Source: Ornithinimicrobium sp. F0845
GTDB taxonomy: Bacteria > Actinomycetota > Actinomycetes > Actinomycetales > Dermatophilaceae
DNA length: 64,000 bases
Reading direction: 5' to 3'
Assembly (NCBI RefSeq): GCF_023015765.1
Contig: NZ_JALKAL010000012.1
Location: 1 to 64,000 of the forward strand
The position numbers were made by a program, and so were the translations under genes. The notes below the pieces were generated by a model. That model had not been told where the DNA came from. It saw only the letters and a program-made list of their open reading frames with translations, and did not search any database. How positions within the stretch are numbered: the first letter of the stretch is position 1; the number at the start of each line of letters is the position of its first letter. Of the stretch, positions 52,766 through 61,586 are shown piece by piece.

Positions 52766-53842
52766 ATGACAGCCTGGGTGCTGCACGTGGACATGGACCA
52801 GTTCCTGGCGGCCGTCGAACTCTTGCGGCGACCCGAGCTGGTCGGGCTCCCCGTGGTGGTCGGCGGGCGCGGTGACCCGACCGAGCGTGCGGTGGTGTCC
52901 ACGGCAACCTACGAGGCCAGGGAGTTCGGGATCCGCTCCGGCATGCCTCTGCGGACAGCGTTGAAACGGTGCCCGGAGGCCGTCTTCCTGCCGGTCGACT
53001 TCCCCGTCTACGAGGCTGCCTCGGAGCAGGTGATGCAGACGTTGCGCGAGTTCCCCGGCGCGGTGGTCCAGGTGCTCGGCTGGGACGAGGCGTTCGTCGG
53101 GCTGGAGACCGAGGACCCCGAGGCCGCCGCCCGAGAGCTCCAGGCCCGCGTCCTTGCCGCGACGCAGCTGCACTGCTCGATCGGCATCGGCGACACGCTG
53201 GTCCGTGCCAAGACCGCCACCGAGTTCGGCAAGCCGCAGGGTGTCTTCCGGCTGACCCAGGACACCTGGCTGGAGGTGATGGGTGCCCGACCCACCCGTG
53301 CCCTGTGGGGTGTCGGTAGCCGGATCTCGGCGCGGCTGGGTGAGCTCGGCATCGGCACCGTGCGGCAGCTCGCCGCCGCTGACGACGATGACCTGGCCGC
53401 CGTCTTCGGTCCGAGCACCGGCCCCCACCTGCGCCGCCTGGGGGCCGGGGCGGGCAGCCGCCACGTGGACGACACCCCGTGGGTGGCCCGGGCACACGGT
53501 CACGAGACGACCTACCAGCAGGACCTGACCGATGCGGCCCAGATCGAGGCCGCCCTGCGGGAGCTGGCCGACCAGGTGGTCACGGACCTGCGGGCCGAGG
53601 ACCGGGCCTGTGCCCGGGTGCACCTGAAGGTCCGCTTCGCGCCCTTCTTCACCTTCACCAGGGTCCGCAAGCTGCCGGAGCCCACCTTGGACCCCGGCGT
53701 CATCGCCGACACGGCATTGAGCCTCCTGCGCAAGCTCGGGGACGACCGGCCGATCCGGCTGCTCGGGATCCGGGGCGAGATGGTGCCTCCCGAGGGCGGC
53801 TACGACCCGCCCCGCACGCACGGACGCCAGGGTGCGCCGTGA
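52766..53842 (+). CDS. dinB: DNA polymerase IV, DinB2-type with Leu at the steric gate
   Basis: The 358-residue Y-family polymerase has metal ligands Asp9 and Asp11 in HVDMDQF, Asp107 and Glu108 in LGWDEAF, HhH/thumb and little-finger regions. Residue 14, the steric gate that is Phe or Tyr in most DinB proteins, is Leu (DMDQFLAAVE). In mycobacterial DinB2 the same Leu14 and a GWDEAY motif go with incorporation of ribonucleotides. No C-terminal clamp-binding motif is evident. It stands alone, converging on the acyl-CoA synthetase gene. Confidence 0.93.
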   Translation: MTAWVLHVDMDQFLAAVELLRRPELVGLPVVVGGRGDPTERAVVSTATYEAREFGIRSGMPLRTALKRCPEAVFLPVDFPVYEAASEQVMQTLREFPGAVVQVLGWDEAFVGLETEDPEAAARELQARVLAATQLHCSIGIGDTLVRAKTATEFGKPQGVFRLTQDTWLEVMGARPTRALWGVGSRISARLGELGIGTVRQLAAADDDDLAAVFGPSTGPHLRRLGAGAGSRHVDDTPWVARAHGHETTYQQDLTDAAQIEAALRELADQVVTDLRAEDRACARVHLKVRFAPFFTFTRVRKLPEPTLDPGVIADTALSLLRKLGDDRPIRLLGIRGEMVPPEGGYDPPRTHGRQGAP

Positions 53843-53885
53843 CGCGCCGTCACGCGGTGGCGCGCGATCGGCATACTGCCCCTCG

Positions 53886-55501
53886 TCAGTCGGCCAGCCC
53901 CAGCTTCCTGCTGGAGACCTCCCGCATCTCCACCTTGCGGACCTTGCCGGTGACGGTGATCGGGAAGTCGTCGACGACCATGACATAACGCGGGATCTTG
54001 TAGTGCGCCAGTTTGCCGGTGGCGAAGTCGCGCACCGCCTCGGCAGTCAGCGGCCTGGCGCCCTGCTTCATCTGGATCCAGGCGCACAGCTCCTCGCCGT
54101 ACTTCTCGTCCGGCACCCCGACGACCTGCACGTCCTGGACGTCGGGGTGGGTGTAGAGGAACTCCTCGATCTCACGGGGGTAGACGTTCTCCCCGCCGCG
54201 GATCACCATGTCCTTGCTGCGCCCCACGATGGTGCAGTAGCCATCCTCGCGCATGACCGCCAGGTCGCCGGTGTGCATCCAGCCGTCGGCGTCGAGGACC
54301 TCGGCGGTCTTCTCCTCCTCCTGCCAGTAGCCGAGCATCACCGAGTAGCCCCGGGTGCAGAGCTCACCGGTCTCCCCCGCGGCACGGTCTCGCCCGTGAG
54401 CGGGTCGACGATCTTGATCTCCAGGTTGGGGTGGACCCGCCCGATGGTCTCCGTGCGACGCTCCAGGTCGTCGTCGGCGCGGGTCTGGGTGCTGACCGGC
54501 GAGGTCTCGGTCATGCCGTAGGCGATGGAGACCTCTGCCATGTTCATCTGGTCGACGCACTTCTTCATCACCTCGACCGGGCAGGGGGAGCCGGCCATGA
54601 TGCCGGTGCGCAGCGTGGACAGGTCGTGCTCGGCGAAGCTCGGGTGGTTCTGCATCGCGATGAACATCGTCGGCACGCCGTAGAGCCCGGTGCAGCGCTC
54701 CTGCGTGACGGTGCGCAGCGTGGTCTCCGCCTCGAAGCCGGGCCCCGGGATCACCATGGTCGCCCCGTGGGTGGTGCATCCGATGTTGGCCATCACCATC
54801 CCGAAGCAGTGGTAGAAGGGCACCGGGATGCACAGCCGGTCCTGCTCGGTGAAGTTGATCAGCTCCGTCACCGCGAAGCCGTTGTTGAGGATGTTGCGGT
54901 GGCTGAGGGTGGCGCCCTTGGGACGGCCCGTCGTGCCGGAGGTGTACTGGATGTTGATCGGATCCGTCGGTGCCAGGGTCGCCATCCGCAGTGCCACGGC
55001 GTCCTGGGGCAGGTCCGCTCCCCCGGCGACCAGGGTCGCCCAGTCGTCGGTGTCGATCAGGACCACCCGCTCCAGGGCGGGACACTCGCTCCGCGTCTCC
55101 TCGAGCATCGCCCGGTAGTCGCTGGTCTTGAAGCTGCTGGCGGACAGCATCATCCGCAACCCGCTCTGGTTGACCGCGTAGGTCAGCTCGTGCACCCGGT
55201 AGGAGGGGTTGATGTTGACCAGGACCGCGCCGATCTTGGCCGTGGCGTACTGCGCCAGCGTCCACTCGGCGCAGTTCGGCGCCCAGATCCCGACCCGGTC
55301 TCCGGCCTGGATGTCCGCGCCGATCAGGCCACGGGCCAGGGCGTTGACGTCGGCGTCCAGCTCGGACCAGGTCCACCGGCGGCCACTGGCCATCTCGACC
55401 AGCGCCTCGCGGTCCGGATGGGCGGCGACGGTGCGCTCGAAGTTCGCGCCGATGGTCTCCTCCAGCAGCGGCTGCACCTCGCCCTTGGCGTAGGACTCCA
55501 T
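53886..55501 (-). pseudogene. Acyl-CoA synthetase (AMP-binding), frameshifted
   Basis: The start is ATG 55501 with GGAGGAG upstream. One frame carries the N-terminal ~375 residues ([17 protein letters not shown]-loop; [12 protein letters not shown]). The next frame carries the rest ([50 protein letters not shown]). The switch lies at the run of five C bases at 54374-54378. One more C restores ETVPRGETGELC and a 538-residue protein, the usual family length. The result is either a recent pseudogene or a sequencing error in a homopolymer; all catalytic motifs are otherwise intact. Substrates of this family are medium or long chain fatty acids. Confidence 0.88.
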
Positions 55502-55561
55502 CTCCGTCACTCCTCCGGGTGATCCTGACCTGTCCGACTCCTGAGTATGCCGTCCAACCCC

Positions 55562-55700
55562 ACCGGACGCGCCGCATGGTGCTCTCCACGCTGACCCTGG
55601 CGCGCCGGATGGTGGTCTCTCAAACGACCGAGCGCGCGGTGTGGTCTTCCCTCGAACGACCGGGCGCGCGGTGTGGTCCTCTCGCACGCGACCGGGCACA
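55562..55700. repeat. Imperfect 32-33-bp tandem repeats, intergenic
   Basis: About four units (starting 55562, 55595, 55628, 55660) and a partial fifth each contain a GCGCG(C/G) core, GTGGT(C/G)CTCTC-like middle and end in a GAC. They lie between the acyl-CoA synthetase start and the PCD-VOC gene end. They are too variable and contiguous for a CRISPR array. Their function is unknown. Confidence 0.65.
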
Positions 55701-55727
55701 CGACGTGGCGCGGACGGGCCCGGGCGC

Positions 55728-56369
55728 TCAGCGTGCGCTGGTGCAGACGCAGGCCCGGTTGCCCTCGGCGTCCGCGAGGACGGTGAAGGCCGGTGCCGCC
55801 TCGTCATCGACCAGCGTCCCGCCGGCTGCCAGGGCCGCGGCGATCCGCTCCTGTGCCTGGTCGGCCGGGACCCAGACGTCGAGGTGGAATCGCTGGCGCG
55901 GGGTCTCGTGAGCCTCGGTGTCCTGGAACCAGAGAAGCGGCACCCGGGCGTCTCCGACGACGTCACCGTCCTGCAGCGCCTCGGTGTCACCCCGGAGCAG
56001 GGCGGCCCAGAACGGTCCGACGCCGGAGATGTCCGCGGTGTCGAGCGCGAGCTCCACCTGGACCAGTGCGTCCGGGTGCGCGGTGATGCCCTGCTCGGAG
56101 GCGATGGCACTGATCTGCCGGGCCAGGTCGACGTCCCGGTCTGTGAGGGCGCCAGCATCGTGACTGATCAGCATGATGTCCACGTGCGGGTAGGTGAGCG
56201 TGACATCGGGGTGATGCCCGGCCTCCTCGGCGGCGGCGCCGACCGCATTGACAAAGCGCAGGCCAGCGGCGAAGTCACCGGTGCCGAAGCGCGCGTGCAG
56301 TCCCTGCGCCAGGTCACGCCAGTCCGTCAGGCCGGCGTCGAGGACGTCCTTGTGCGTGAAGGTCTCCAT
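55728..56369 (-). CDS. Pterin-carbinolamine-dehydratase-like / VOC fusion protein
   Basis: The 213-residue protein's first ~100 residues match the PCD fold (AEEAGHHPDVTLTYPHVDIMLISHDAG and DRDVDLARQI). The rest is a glyoxalase/VOC domain with VGPFWAALLRGDTEAL, RFHLDVWVPAD and a Cys-containing end. Such fusions occur in actinobacteria; the activity is not known. The PCD active-site His pair is present. It is a single gene with its start at 56369. Confidence 0.85.
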   Translation of the reverse strand: METFTHKDVLDAGLTDWRDLAQGLHARFGTGDFAAGLRFVNAVGAAAEEAGHHPDVTLTYPHVDIMLISHDAGALTDRDVDLARQISAIASEQGITAHPDALVQVELALDTADISGVGPFWAALLRGDTEALQDGDVVGDARVPLLWFQDTEAHETPRQRFHLDVWVPADQAQERIAAALAAGGTLVDDEAAPAFTVLADAEGNRACVCTSAR

Positions 56370-56412
56370 GGCTCTACCGTCTCACCGCACACTGGCCCCG
56401 TCATCCGCGCCG

Positions 56413-56494
56413 CAGCCCTTCTTCGAGCGCCTCGCGTATCTGAAGGCCGACTGCAGTCGGCTCGAAGAACGGCAGGGCGCTCGAAGAAGGGCTG
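56413..56494 (-). terminator. 19-bp perfect inverted repeat after the ABC exporter operon
   Basis: CAGCCCTTCTTCGAGCGCC (56413-56431) pairs with GGCGCTCGAAGAAGGGCTG (56476-56494). The 44-base interior contains a second palindrome, GCCGACTGCAGTCGGC (56446-56461). It lies downstream of the minus-strand exporter operon and just before the PCD-VOC start, so it could end the operon. No U-tract. Confidence 0.6.
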
Positions 56495-56558
56495 GGGGCG
56501 TCTCGGCGCAGCAACAAGCGGGAGGTGCGGCTCAGCGCAGGAACATCGGGCGCGCGGC

Positions 56559-57413
56559 TCAGCGCAGGAAGAGCGCCCGCAGACGGATCGTGGTGAACCA
56601 CACCCCGAAGACGGTCATGGCCACGAAGTAGAGGGCGTGCCCGATGGTCGCGGCGGACAGGAAGCCCACAGCCAGGTGCCGCATCAGCTCGACCCCGTGC
56701 CACAGCGGCATCGCCTTGATGAACCACTGGATGGCCTCCGGGAAGACCTCGATGGGGTAGAGCGTCGCCGAGAACAGGAACATCGGGAGCATCACGAAGT
56801 TGATGACGTCCATCTGCTGGAACGACTTCAGGTAGGAGGTCACGGCCATCCCGATGCTCGCGAACCCGACCGCGATGAGCAGGGCGACGGGCACCATCAG
56901 GATGGCCCACGGCGAGGTCACCAGGCCCATCACCAGCATCACGACCATGAAGCCGCAGGCATACAGGAACCCGCGGAACAGCGCCATGAAGATCTCGCCG
57001 ATCGCCACGTCCATCGGGCCCAGCGAGGTCTGCAGCATCGCCTGGTAGACGCGGGCGAAGCGCAGCTTGAAGAAGACGTTCCAGGTCGAGTCGTAGATCG
57101 CGCCGTTCATCGCCGAGGTGGCCAGCAGGGCTGGTGCGATGTAGGCGGTGTAGGCGATCGGCGCACCGCCGGGGCCGGCCACCTCACCGACGAGCGTGCC
57201 CAGGCCCAGGCCCATCGCCAGCAGGTAGAGCACCGGCTCGAAGAACCCGGAGACCAGAACGGCCCAGTTCTGGCGGGCGATGACCTTGAAGCCACGCTCG
57301 ATGACCGACCGGGCGTTGCGGCCGTAGAGGGCGGCCAGCGGCCGCTCCCCCGACTGCAGCCGCAGGTGGGGCTGCTCGGTCGCGGGGAGCCGGTCCTGGC
57401 TCGGCGCGCTCAT
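56559..57413 (-). CDS. ABC-2 type exporter permease
   Basis: The 284-residue protein has six helices and the ABC-2 family pieces GFFEPVLYLLAMGLGLG and LPMFLFSATLYP. It is the second of two permeases (DrrB-like) of a three-gene operon; the previous stop overlaps by TGATG. The last residues and stop lie in a 27-bp direct repeat. Substrate unknown. Confidence 0.9.
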   Translation of the reverse strand: MSAPSQDRLPATEQPHLRLQSGERPLAALYGRNARSVIERGFKVIARQNWAVLVSGFFEPVLYLLAMGLGLGTLVGEVAGPGGAPIAYTAYIAPALLATSAMNGAIYDSTWNVFFKLRFARVYQAMLQTSLGPMDVAIGEIFMALFRGFLYACGFMVVMLVMGLVTSPWAILMVPVALLIAVGFASIGMAVTSYLKSFQQMDVINFVMLPMFLFSATLYPIEVFPEAIQWFIKAMPLWHGVELMRHLAVGFLSAATIGHALYFVAMTVFGVWFTTIRLRALFLR

Positions 57414-58276
57414 CAGGAGCCCATCCGACGGGTATAGCTGCGGCGGGCCCAGAGCACGCCGACCACCGTGAGTGCGAGGAGGAACAGCACGTGCACGACG
57501 GTGAGCCAGGCGGGCTCGACCGCACCATAGGTCACCTGCCGGGCCAGCTGCGTGCCGTGCCACACCGGGGAGATCCACCCGACCCAGTGCAGGTAGACCG
57601 GCATGGCCGAGAGCGGGAAGAAGGTCCCGGCGAAGAGGAACATCGGCATGATGACGAAGCGCTGGACGAAAGCGAACTGGTAGCCCTCGTCCTGCAGCGT
57701 CGAGGCATAGGCCTGCAGCAGCGCCCCGAACGCGGCGGCGGACAGCACCCCGATCGGGATGACCAGCGCAGACACCAGGACCCCGCGGGGCACCGCGTCA
57801 AAGGCGACCATGATCGCCCAGAAGATCAACGACTGCACGACAAAGCGGATCAGCACCCCGATGAGGTGCCCGGTGGCGATCTGCGCCGGCGTGACCGGCG
57901 TCGCGTGCGGGCCGTAGTAGAGGCGGTCCCACTTGAACCCGGCCATCACCGGATAGGTCAGCTCACCGCCGGTCGACATGACGACCGTCGAGATCAGCAG
58001 CGCCGGGGCCACGAAGACGAGGTAGGGAACGCCGTCGACGGTCCCCACGCCGTTGTCGACCAGCGTGCCCAGCCCGACCCCGAGCGCGACGAGGTAGAGC
58101 AAGGGCTCCCCGACCATGTAGATCAGGATCGACTGGAACCAGGCCTTGGCCGTGCGCAGCCAGTACTCGACGTAGTACCACCACCCCCACCGGCGGGCAC
58201 GCGCGGCCATCACCTCCGGGGCGGGCACCCGGCCCGAGGCGGCCAGTCGCTGCAGGTCCTGCACCGTGTCAGTCAA
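57413..58276 (-). CDS. ABC-2 type exporter permease
   Basis: The 287-residue protein has six helices, with GEPLLYLVALGVGLG and MPMFLFAGTFFPLS. It starts at TTG 58276, overlapping the ATPase stop by 8 bases; a GTG at 58264 is an alternative. It pairs with the following permease, so the exporter is probably a heterodimeric DrrAB-like system. Confidence 0.9.
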   Translation of the reverse strand: MTDTVQDLQRLAASGRVPAPEVMAARARRWGWWYYVEYWLRTAKAWFQSILIYMVGEPLLYLVALGVGLGTLVDNGVGTVDGVPYLVFVAPALLISTVVMSTGGELTYPVMAGFKWDRLYYGPHATPVTPAQIATGHLIGVLIRFVVQSLIFWAIMVAFDAVPRGVLVSALVIPIGVLSAAAFGALLQAYASTLQDEGYQFAFVQRFVIMPMFLFAGTFFPLSAMPVYLHWVGWISPVWHGTQLARQVTYGAVEPAWLTVVHVLFLLALTVVGVLWARRSYTRRMGS

Positions 58277-59219
58277 CGAGGGTCCGTCCCGTCAGGCGCA
58301 GGAAGACGTCCTCCAGCGACGAGCGTCGCACGAGCGAGGTGATCGGGTTGAGGCCGCGGCCGGTGATCTCCTCCAGGGCGGCCTCACCGTCGTCGGTGTA
58401 GACCAGGATCCGGTCCGGCAGGACCTCGAGGCGGGTGGCCACGTCCTCCAGCTGGTCAACGACCGCGGCGTTGCGCTGCGCCCCGAAACGCACCTCCACC
58501 ACCTCACGGGTGGAGTGCTCCCGGATCAGAGCCCGCGGGCTGCCCTCGGCCATGATGCGGCCGTGGTCGATGACGATGAGCCGGTCGCAGAGCTGCTCGG
58601 CCTCGTCCATGAAGTGGGTGGTCACCACGAGGGTGACCCCGACCTCCTTGAGCCGGAACAGCCGGTCCCACAGCACGTGCCGGGCCTGGGGGTCCAGGCC
58701 GGTCGTCGGCTCGTCGAGCAGCAGCAGCTTGGGCTCGTTGACCAGGGCCCGCGCGATCGTCAGCCGGCGCTTCATCCCGCCGGAGAGCGCCGTCGTCTTC
58801 GCCTTGGCCTTCTCGGTCAGCTGGGCGAACTCGATCAGCTCGTCGGCCTTGGTGCGCAGGTAGGAGTGCGGCAGCCCGAAGTAGCGCCCGTAGACGATCA
58901 GGTTGTCGCGGACCGTCAGCTCCTCGTCGAGGTTGTCCTGCTGCGGCACCACGCCCAGGTGCGCCCTCACTTCGGGGCCCCGCTCGGCGGGGTCCAGTCC
59001 GGCCACCCGCATCGTGCCGCCCGTGCGGGTCAGGGTGCCACCGATCATCCGCATGGTCGTCGACTTTCCCGCGCCGTTGGGCCCGAGCAGCCCGAACGAC
59101 TCCCCCTGGCTGATGCTGAACGAGATGCCGTCGACGGCGCGGTTGTCGCCGTAGACCTTGGTGAGGTCCTCGGCGACGACGATGGGATCCCCAGGGACGA
59201 CAGAAGTCACGGGAGGCAT
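58269..59219 (-). CDS. DrrA/NodI-like ABC exporter ATPase
   Basis: This is a ~316-residue protein with Walker A GLLGPNGAGKST, signature LSGGMKRRLTIARAL and Walker B LLLLDEPTTGLDPQARH. A C-terminal domain (LEDVFLRLTGR) is typical of DrrA/CcmA exporters. The start is ATG 59219; upstream GTG codons are possible. With the two permeases it forms an exporter, perhaps for a lipid or drug. Confidence 0.93.
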   Translation of the reverse strand: MPPVTSVVPGDPIVVAEDLTKVYGDNRAVDGISFSISQGESFGLLGPNGAGKSTTMRMIGGTLTRTGGTMRVAGLDPAERGPEVRAHLGVVPQQDNLDEELTVRDNLIVYGRYFGLPHSYLRTKADELIEFAQLTEKAKAKTTALSGGMKRRLTIARALVNEPKLLLLDEPTTGLDPQARHVLWDRLFRLKEVGVTLVVTTHFMDEAEQLCDRLIVIDHGRIMAEGSPRALIREHSTREVVEVRFGAQRNAAVVDQLEDVATRLEVLPDRILVYTDDGEAALEEITGRGLNPITSLVRRSSLEDVFLRLTGRTLVD

Positions 59220-59275
59220 CTTCTCCCCCACCACCGACAGTCTCCAAACCGATTACCGGCAGTATGCCGTGCACG

Positions 59276-60127
59276 CTACGGCGCGGCCTCCAGCCCGAGT
59301 GCCCGGCGGTAGGCCGCCACGTCACAGGGCCGGTCGCTGAGGACCCGGAAGAGGCCGGCGCGCAGCAGGGCGTGCCGCCGAGGGCCCTCGGCCCAGGCAT
59401 CCAACGCGGCACGGTCGGCCCCCAGCCACAGCACCGCGTCCAGGACGCACACCGCCTCGGCCCAGAGCGCGGGCCGCCAGTAGGGCGCGATGTCGATCAC
59501 CACCGGGAGACCGTCCCGGTCCAGCAGCACGTTGCCGGCGAGGTCACCGTGGACCAGCTGGTCCGGGCCCAGGTCGCTGTCGCCGACCCCTGGAGCCGCC
59601 AGGGCCGCCTGCACGTCGAGCACCAGCGCCCGCGTCTCCGGAGGCGGGGAGGGGGCGCTGGTGGGAGGCCCCGCATCGGTGGGAGACGCATCGGTGGGAG
59701 ATGCAGCTGCGAAGGCCGCCTGCTCCGCCTGCGCCCACGGGTCGTCACGCTCTGCGAGGGAAGCCGGGGCGGTGGTCAGCAGCGCGGCCAGGTGGGCGTG
59801 CAACAGCCGGCCGGTGGCGACCAGGACGTCGAGGTCACGGCACGGCCGGGCACCCGGCTCGAAGCGGGTGGCGCCCCACCCGTCCACCACCCAGCGCAGG
59901 TCGCGCGTGGGGATGGGCATCGCCAGCCGCAGCGACCGGGGCACCTCGTGGTCCAGGGCGGCCGCGAGCCGGGCGAGCAAAGGGTTCAGCCAGTCGGCGA
60001 TCTGTGCGGACCGGCCCGGCGACAGCACCAGGTCGCCGGCCAGCACGCTGTGCCCCTGGCCACCGACCAGCGGCGCGGTGCCCGCCGGCACCGCGAACAG
60101 GTCGAACACCTCGGGCGCGGGTTGCAC
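59276..60127 (-). CDS. APH-fold protein (TIGR02569-like)
   Basis: The 283-residue protein has kinase-fold marks LVHGDLAGNVLLDRD and VVIDIAPYWRP. TIGR02569 proteins have exactly this VHGDL...GNVL...D...PYWRP pattern; their function is unknown. A 15-bp DNA repeat encodes SPTDASPTDAG around residue 150. The gene is monocistronic. Confidence 0.82.
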   Translation of the reverse strand: MQPAPEVFDLFAVPAGTAPLVGGQGHSVLAGDLVLSPGRSAQIADWLNPLLARLAAALDHEVPRSLRLAMPIPTRDLRWVVDGWGATRFEPGARPCRDLDVLVATGRLLHAHLAALLTTAPASLAERDDPWAQAEQAAFAAASPTDASPTDAGPPTSAPSPPPETRALVLDVQAALAAPGVGDSDLGPDQLVHGDLAGNVLLDRDGLPVVIDIAPYWRPALWAEAVCVLDAVLWLGADRAALDAWAEGPRRHALLRAGLFRVLSDRPCDVAAYRRALGLEAAP

Positions 60128-60203
60128 GCCCCCACGCTGTCATACCTGGTGGCGCCACGTCCCGCAGGACAGCCACGCCCGGGGCCAGGTGCCAGACACA
60201 AGC

Positions 60204-60239
60204 GCACCGGCCGCGGTCCCTGCGGACCACGGCCGGTGC
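60204..60239 (-). terminator. Hairpin terminator after the NlpC/P60 gene
   Basis: GCACCGGCCGCGGTCC (60204-60219) and GGACCACGGCCGGTGC (60224-60239) form a 16-bp stem with one mismatch and a four-base loop. It lies ~73 bases after the NlpC stop on the minus strand. TTGTGT follows, a short U-rich stretch. Confidence 0.75.
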
Positions 60240-60311
60240 GTGGGGTGTCGTTCAGACGGTCGTCACGGACGACTGAATCAGAGTGCCGTCACGGAGTGAA
60301 TCAGCTTGTCG

Positions 60312-61286
60312 TCACGGACGACCAGCGGCAAACAGGCCCGGCGAGTAGTACATGCTCGAGACCTTGGAGCCGTTGAAGCCGCTGCCGTCACGCAGTGAGT
60401 GGATCACCTGACCGTCGCCCAGGTAGATGGCAACGTGGTAGATCCCACCGCCGTTGCTGTAGAACAGCAGGTCGCCGCGCCGGATGTTGTCCAGCGAGAC
60501 GCGGGAGGTGGCGGAGTACTGCGCGGAGCTGCCGTGCGGCAGGCTGATGCCGACGGACCGGTAGGCCGCCCGGACGAAGCCGGAGCAGTCGTAGCCGGAA
60601 CCGCTGTCGGAGCCGAAGATGTACGGCATACCGAGGTGGTTGTAGGCCCAGCCGATAGCGCCCTCGGCGCCACTCGACGGCGGGGCCGGTGCGGGCTCGG
60701 GCTCGGGCTCCGGGGCGGGAGCCGGCTCGGGCTCAGAGGTCGACGCGGCAGGCGCCGCCGAACGCGACTCCGAACGGCTCGCCGTCGTCTCGGACCGAGC
60801 CTCGGCGGCGGCGGAGACCTCAGGCTCGGGCTCGGGCTCGGGCTCGGGCTCCTCGACCACCGGGGTCACTCCGACGAAGCCGAGCTCGCCGACGGCCGCG
60901 TTCTCGGCGTCCGCGGGGGCGGCCACCGCCCTGGCGGGCCGGTCGATGGGCTGGCTGATGGTCGCGACCGTGCCGGGGAGCGCCACCGCGGTGGCCGCCT
61001 GGCTCAACGTGTCGGTCGCGACCTGCAAGGTCTCAGCGCGGTGCGTGGCATCCGCGACGGGCGGGCCGGCAACGGTGGCGTCCGGACCCACGACGGGCTC
61101 GAGCGCGGCCATCGCGGCCTTGAGGTCAGTTTCGGCATGGGTCGTGGCGACGAGCACCGACGACGCGAGGATGCCACCGGAGGCAGCCACCGAGAAGGTG
61201 GAGGTTGCCGAGTAGCGACCCTGGGCCAGGGCGGTAGCAATGCGGCTCGGCGCGCGGTGGCGCCCAGCGGGGCTAGGACGGTTCAC
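60312..61286 (-). CDS. Secreted NlpC/P60 peptidoglycan hydrolase
   Basis: The 324-residue protein starts at GTG 61286, with GGAGAGGT five bases before it. A signal-like helix (about 28-48) is followed by a Glu/Pro-rich linker (EPEPEPEPEPEV). The C-terminal NlpC/P60 domain has catalytic Cys in GYDCSGFVRAAY, His in IYHVAIYLG and a third residue in HSLRDGSG. It cuts wall peptides outside the cell. The c-di-AMP riboswitch upstream fits control of wall hydrolases. Confidence 0.93.
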   Translation of the reverse strand: MNRPSPAGRHRAPSRIATALAQGRYSATSTFSVAASGGILASSVLVATTHAETDLKAAMAALEPVVGPDATVAGPPVADATHRAETLQVATDTLSQAATAVALPGTVATISQPIDRPARAVAAPADAENAAVGELGFVGVTPVVEEPEPEPEPEPEVSAAAEARSETTASRSESRSAAPAASTSEPEPAPAPEPEPEPAPAPPSSGAEGAIGWAYNHLGMPYIFGSDSGSGYDCSGFVRAAYRSVGISLPHGSSAQYSATSRVSLDNIRRGDLLFYSNGGGIYHVAIYLGDGQVIHSLRDGSGFNGSKVSSMYYSPGLFAAGRP

Positions 61287-61299
61287 AAGTACCTCTCCA

Positions 61300-61465
61300 G
61301 CGCCTGCGGAGTTAGCTGTCGGGCTCGGGCTGGAGTGGCCCGGGTCCGTCCTGTTGCCAGGTCGGACCTTCGCCCCAAGGGAGTTACCTCCCGGGGAATT
61401 GGGTTCCCCGCTCTTGTCAGCGGTCGTACAGGGGACGCGTGCTCCGGTGACAAGACTCGGCGTCC
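61300..61465 (-). promoter_or_regulatory. c-di-AMP (ydaO/yuaA) riboswitch
   Basis: The minus-strand leader contains the ydaO landmarks in order: ACGCCGAGTC near the 5' end, CGGGGAACCCA with CCCCGGGAGG, a GGGGCGAAGGTCC stem, and CAGCTAACTCCGCAGGCG near the 3' end. They end ~15 bases before the NlpC start. In actinobacteria this riboswitch turns wall hydrolase genes off at high c-di-AMP. The limits are approximate. Confidence 0.85.
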
Positions 61466-61586
61466 GGATCACGCGGCCCGTCGGGGGACGGGCTGTTACG
61501 AAGGTACATGGTTGCACGACAAATGTCACGAAAGGGTAACGAACAACACGTTCGTGTCGCGAAGAGACCGGTGTCACACTGACCCG

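Noticed and set aside
55562-55700. CRISPR-like array
   Set aside because: Units vary and are back to back without unique spacers; no cas genes are present.
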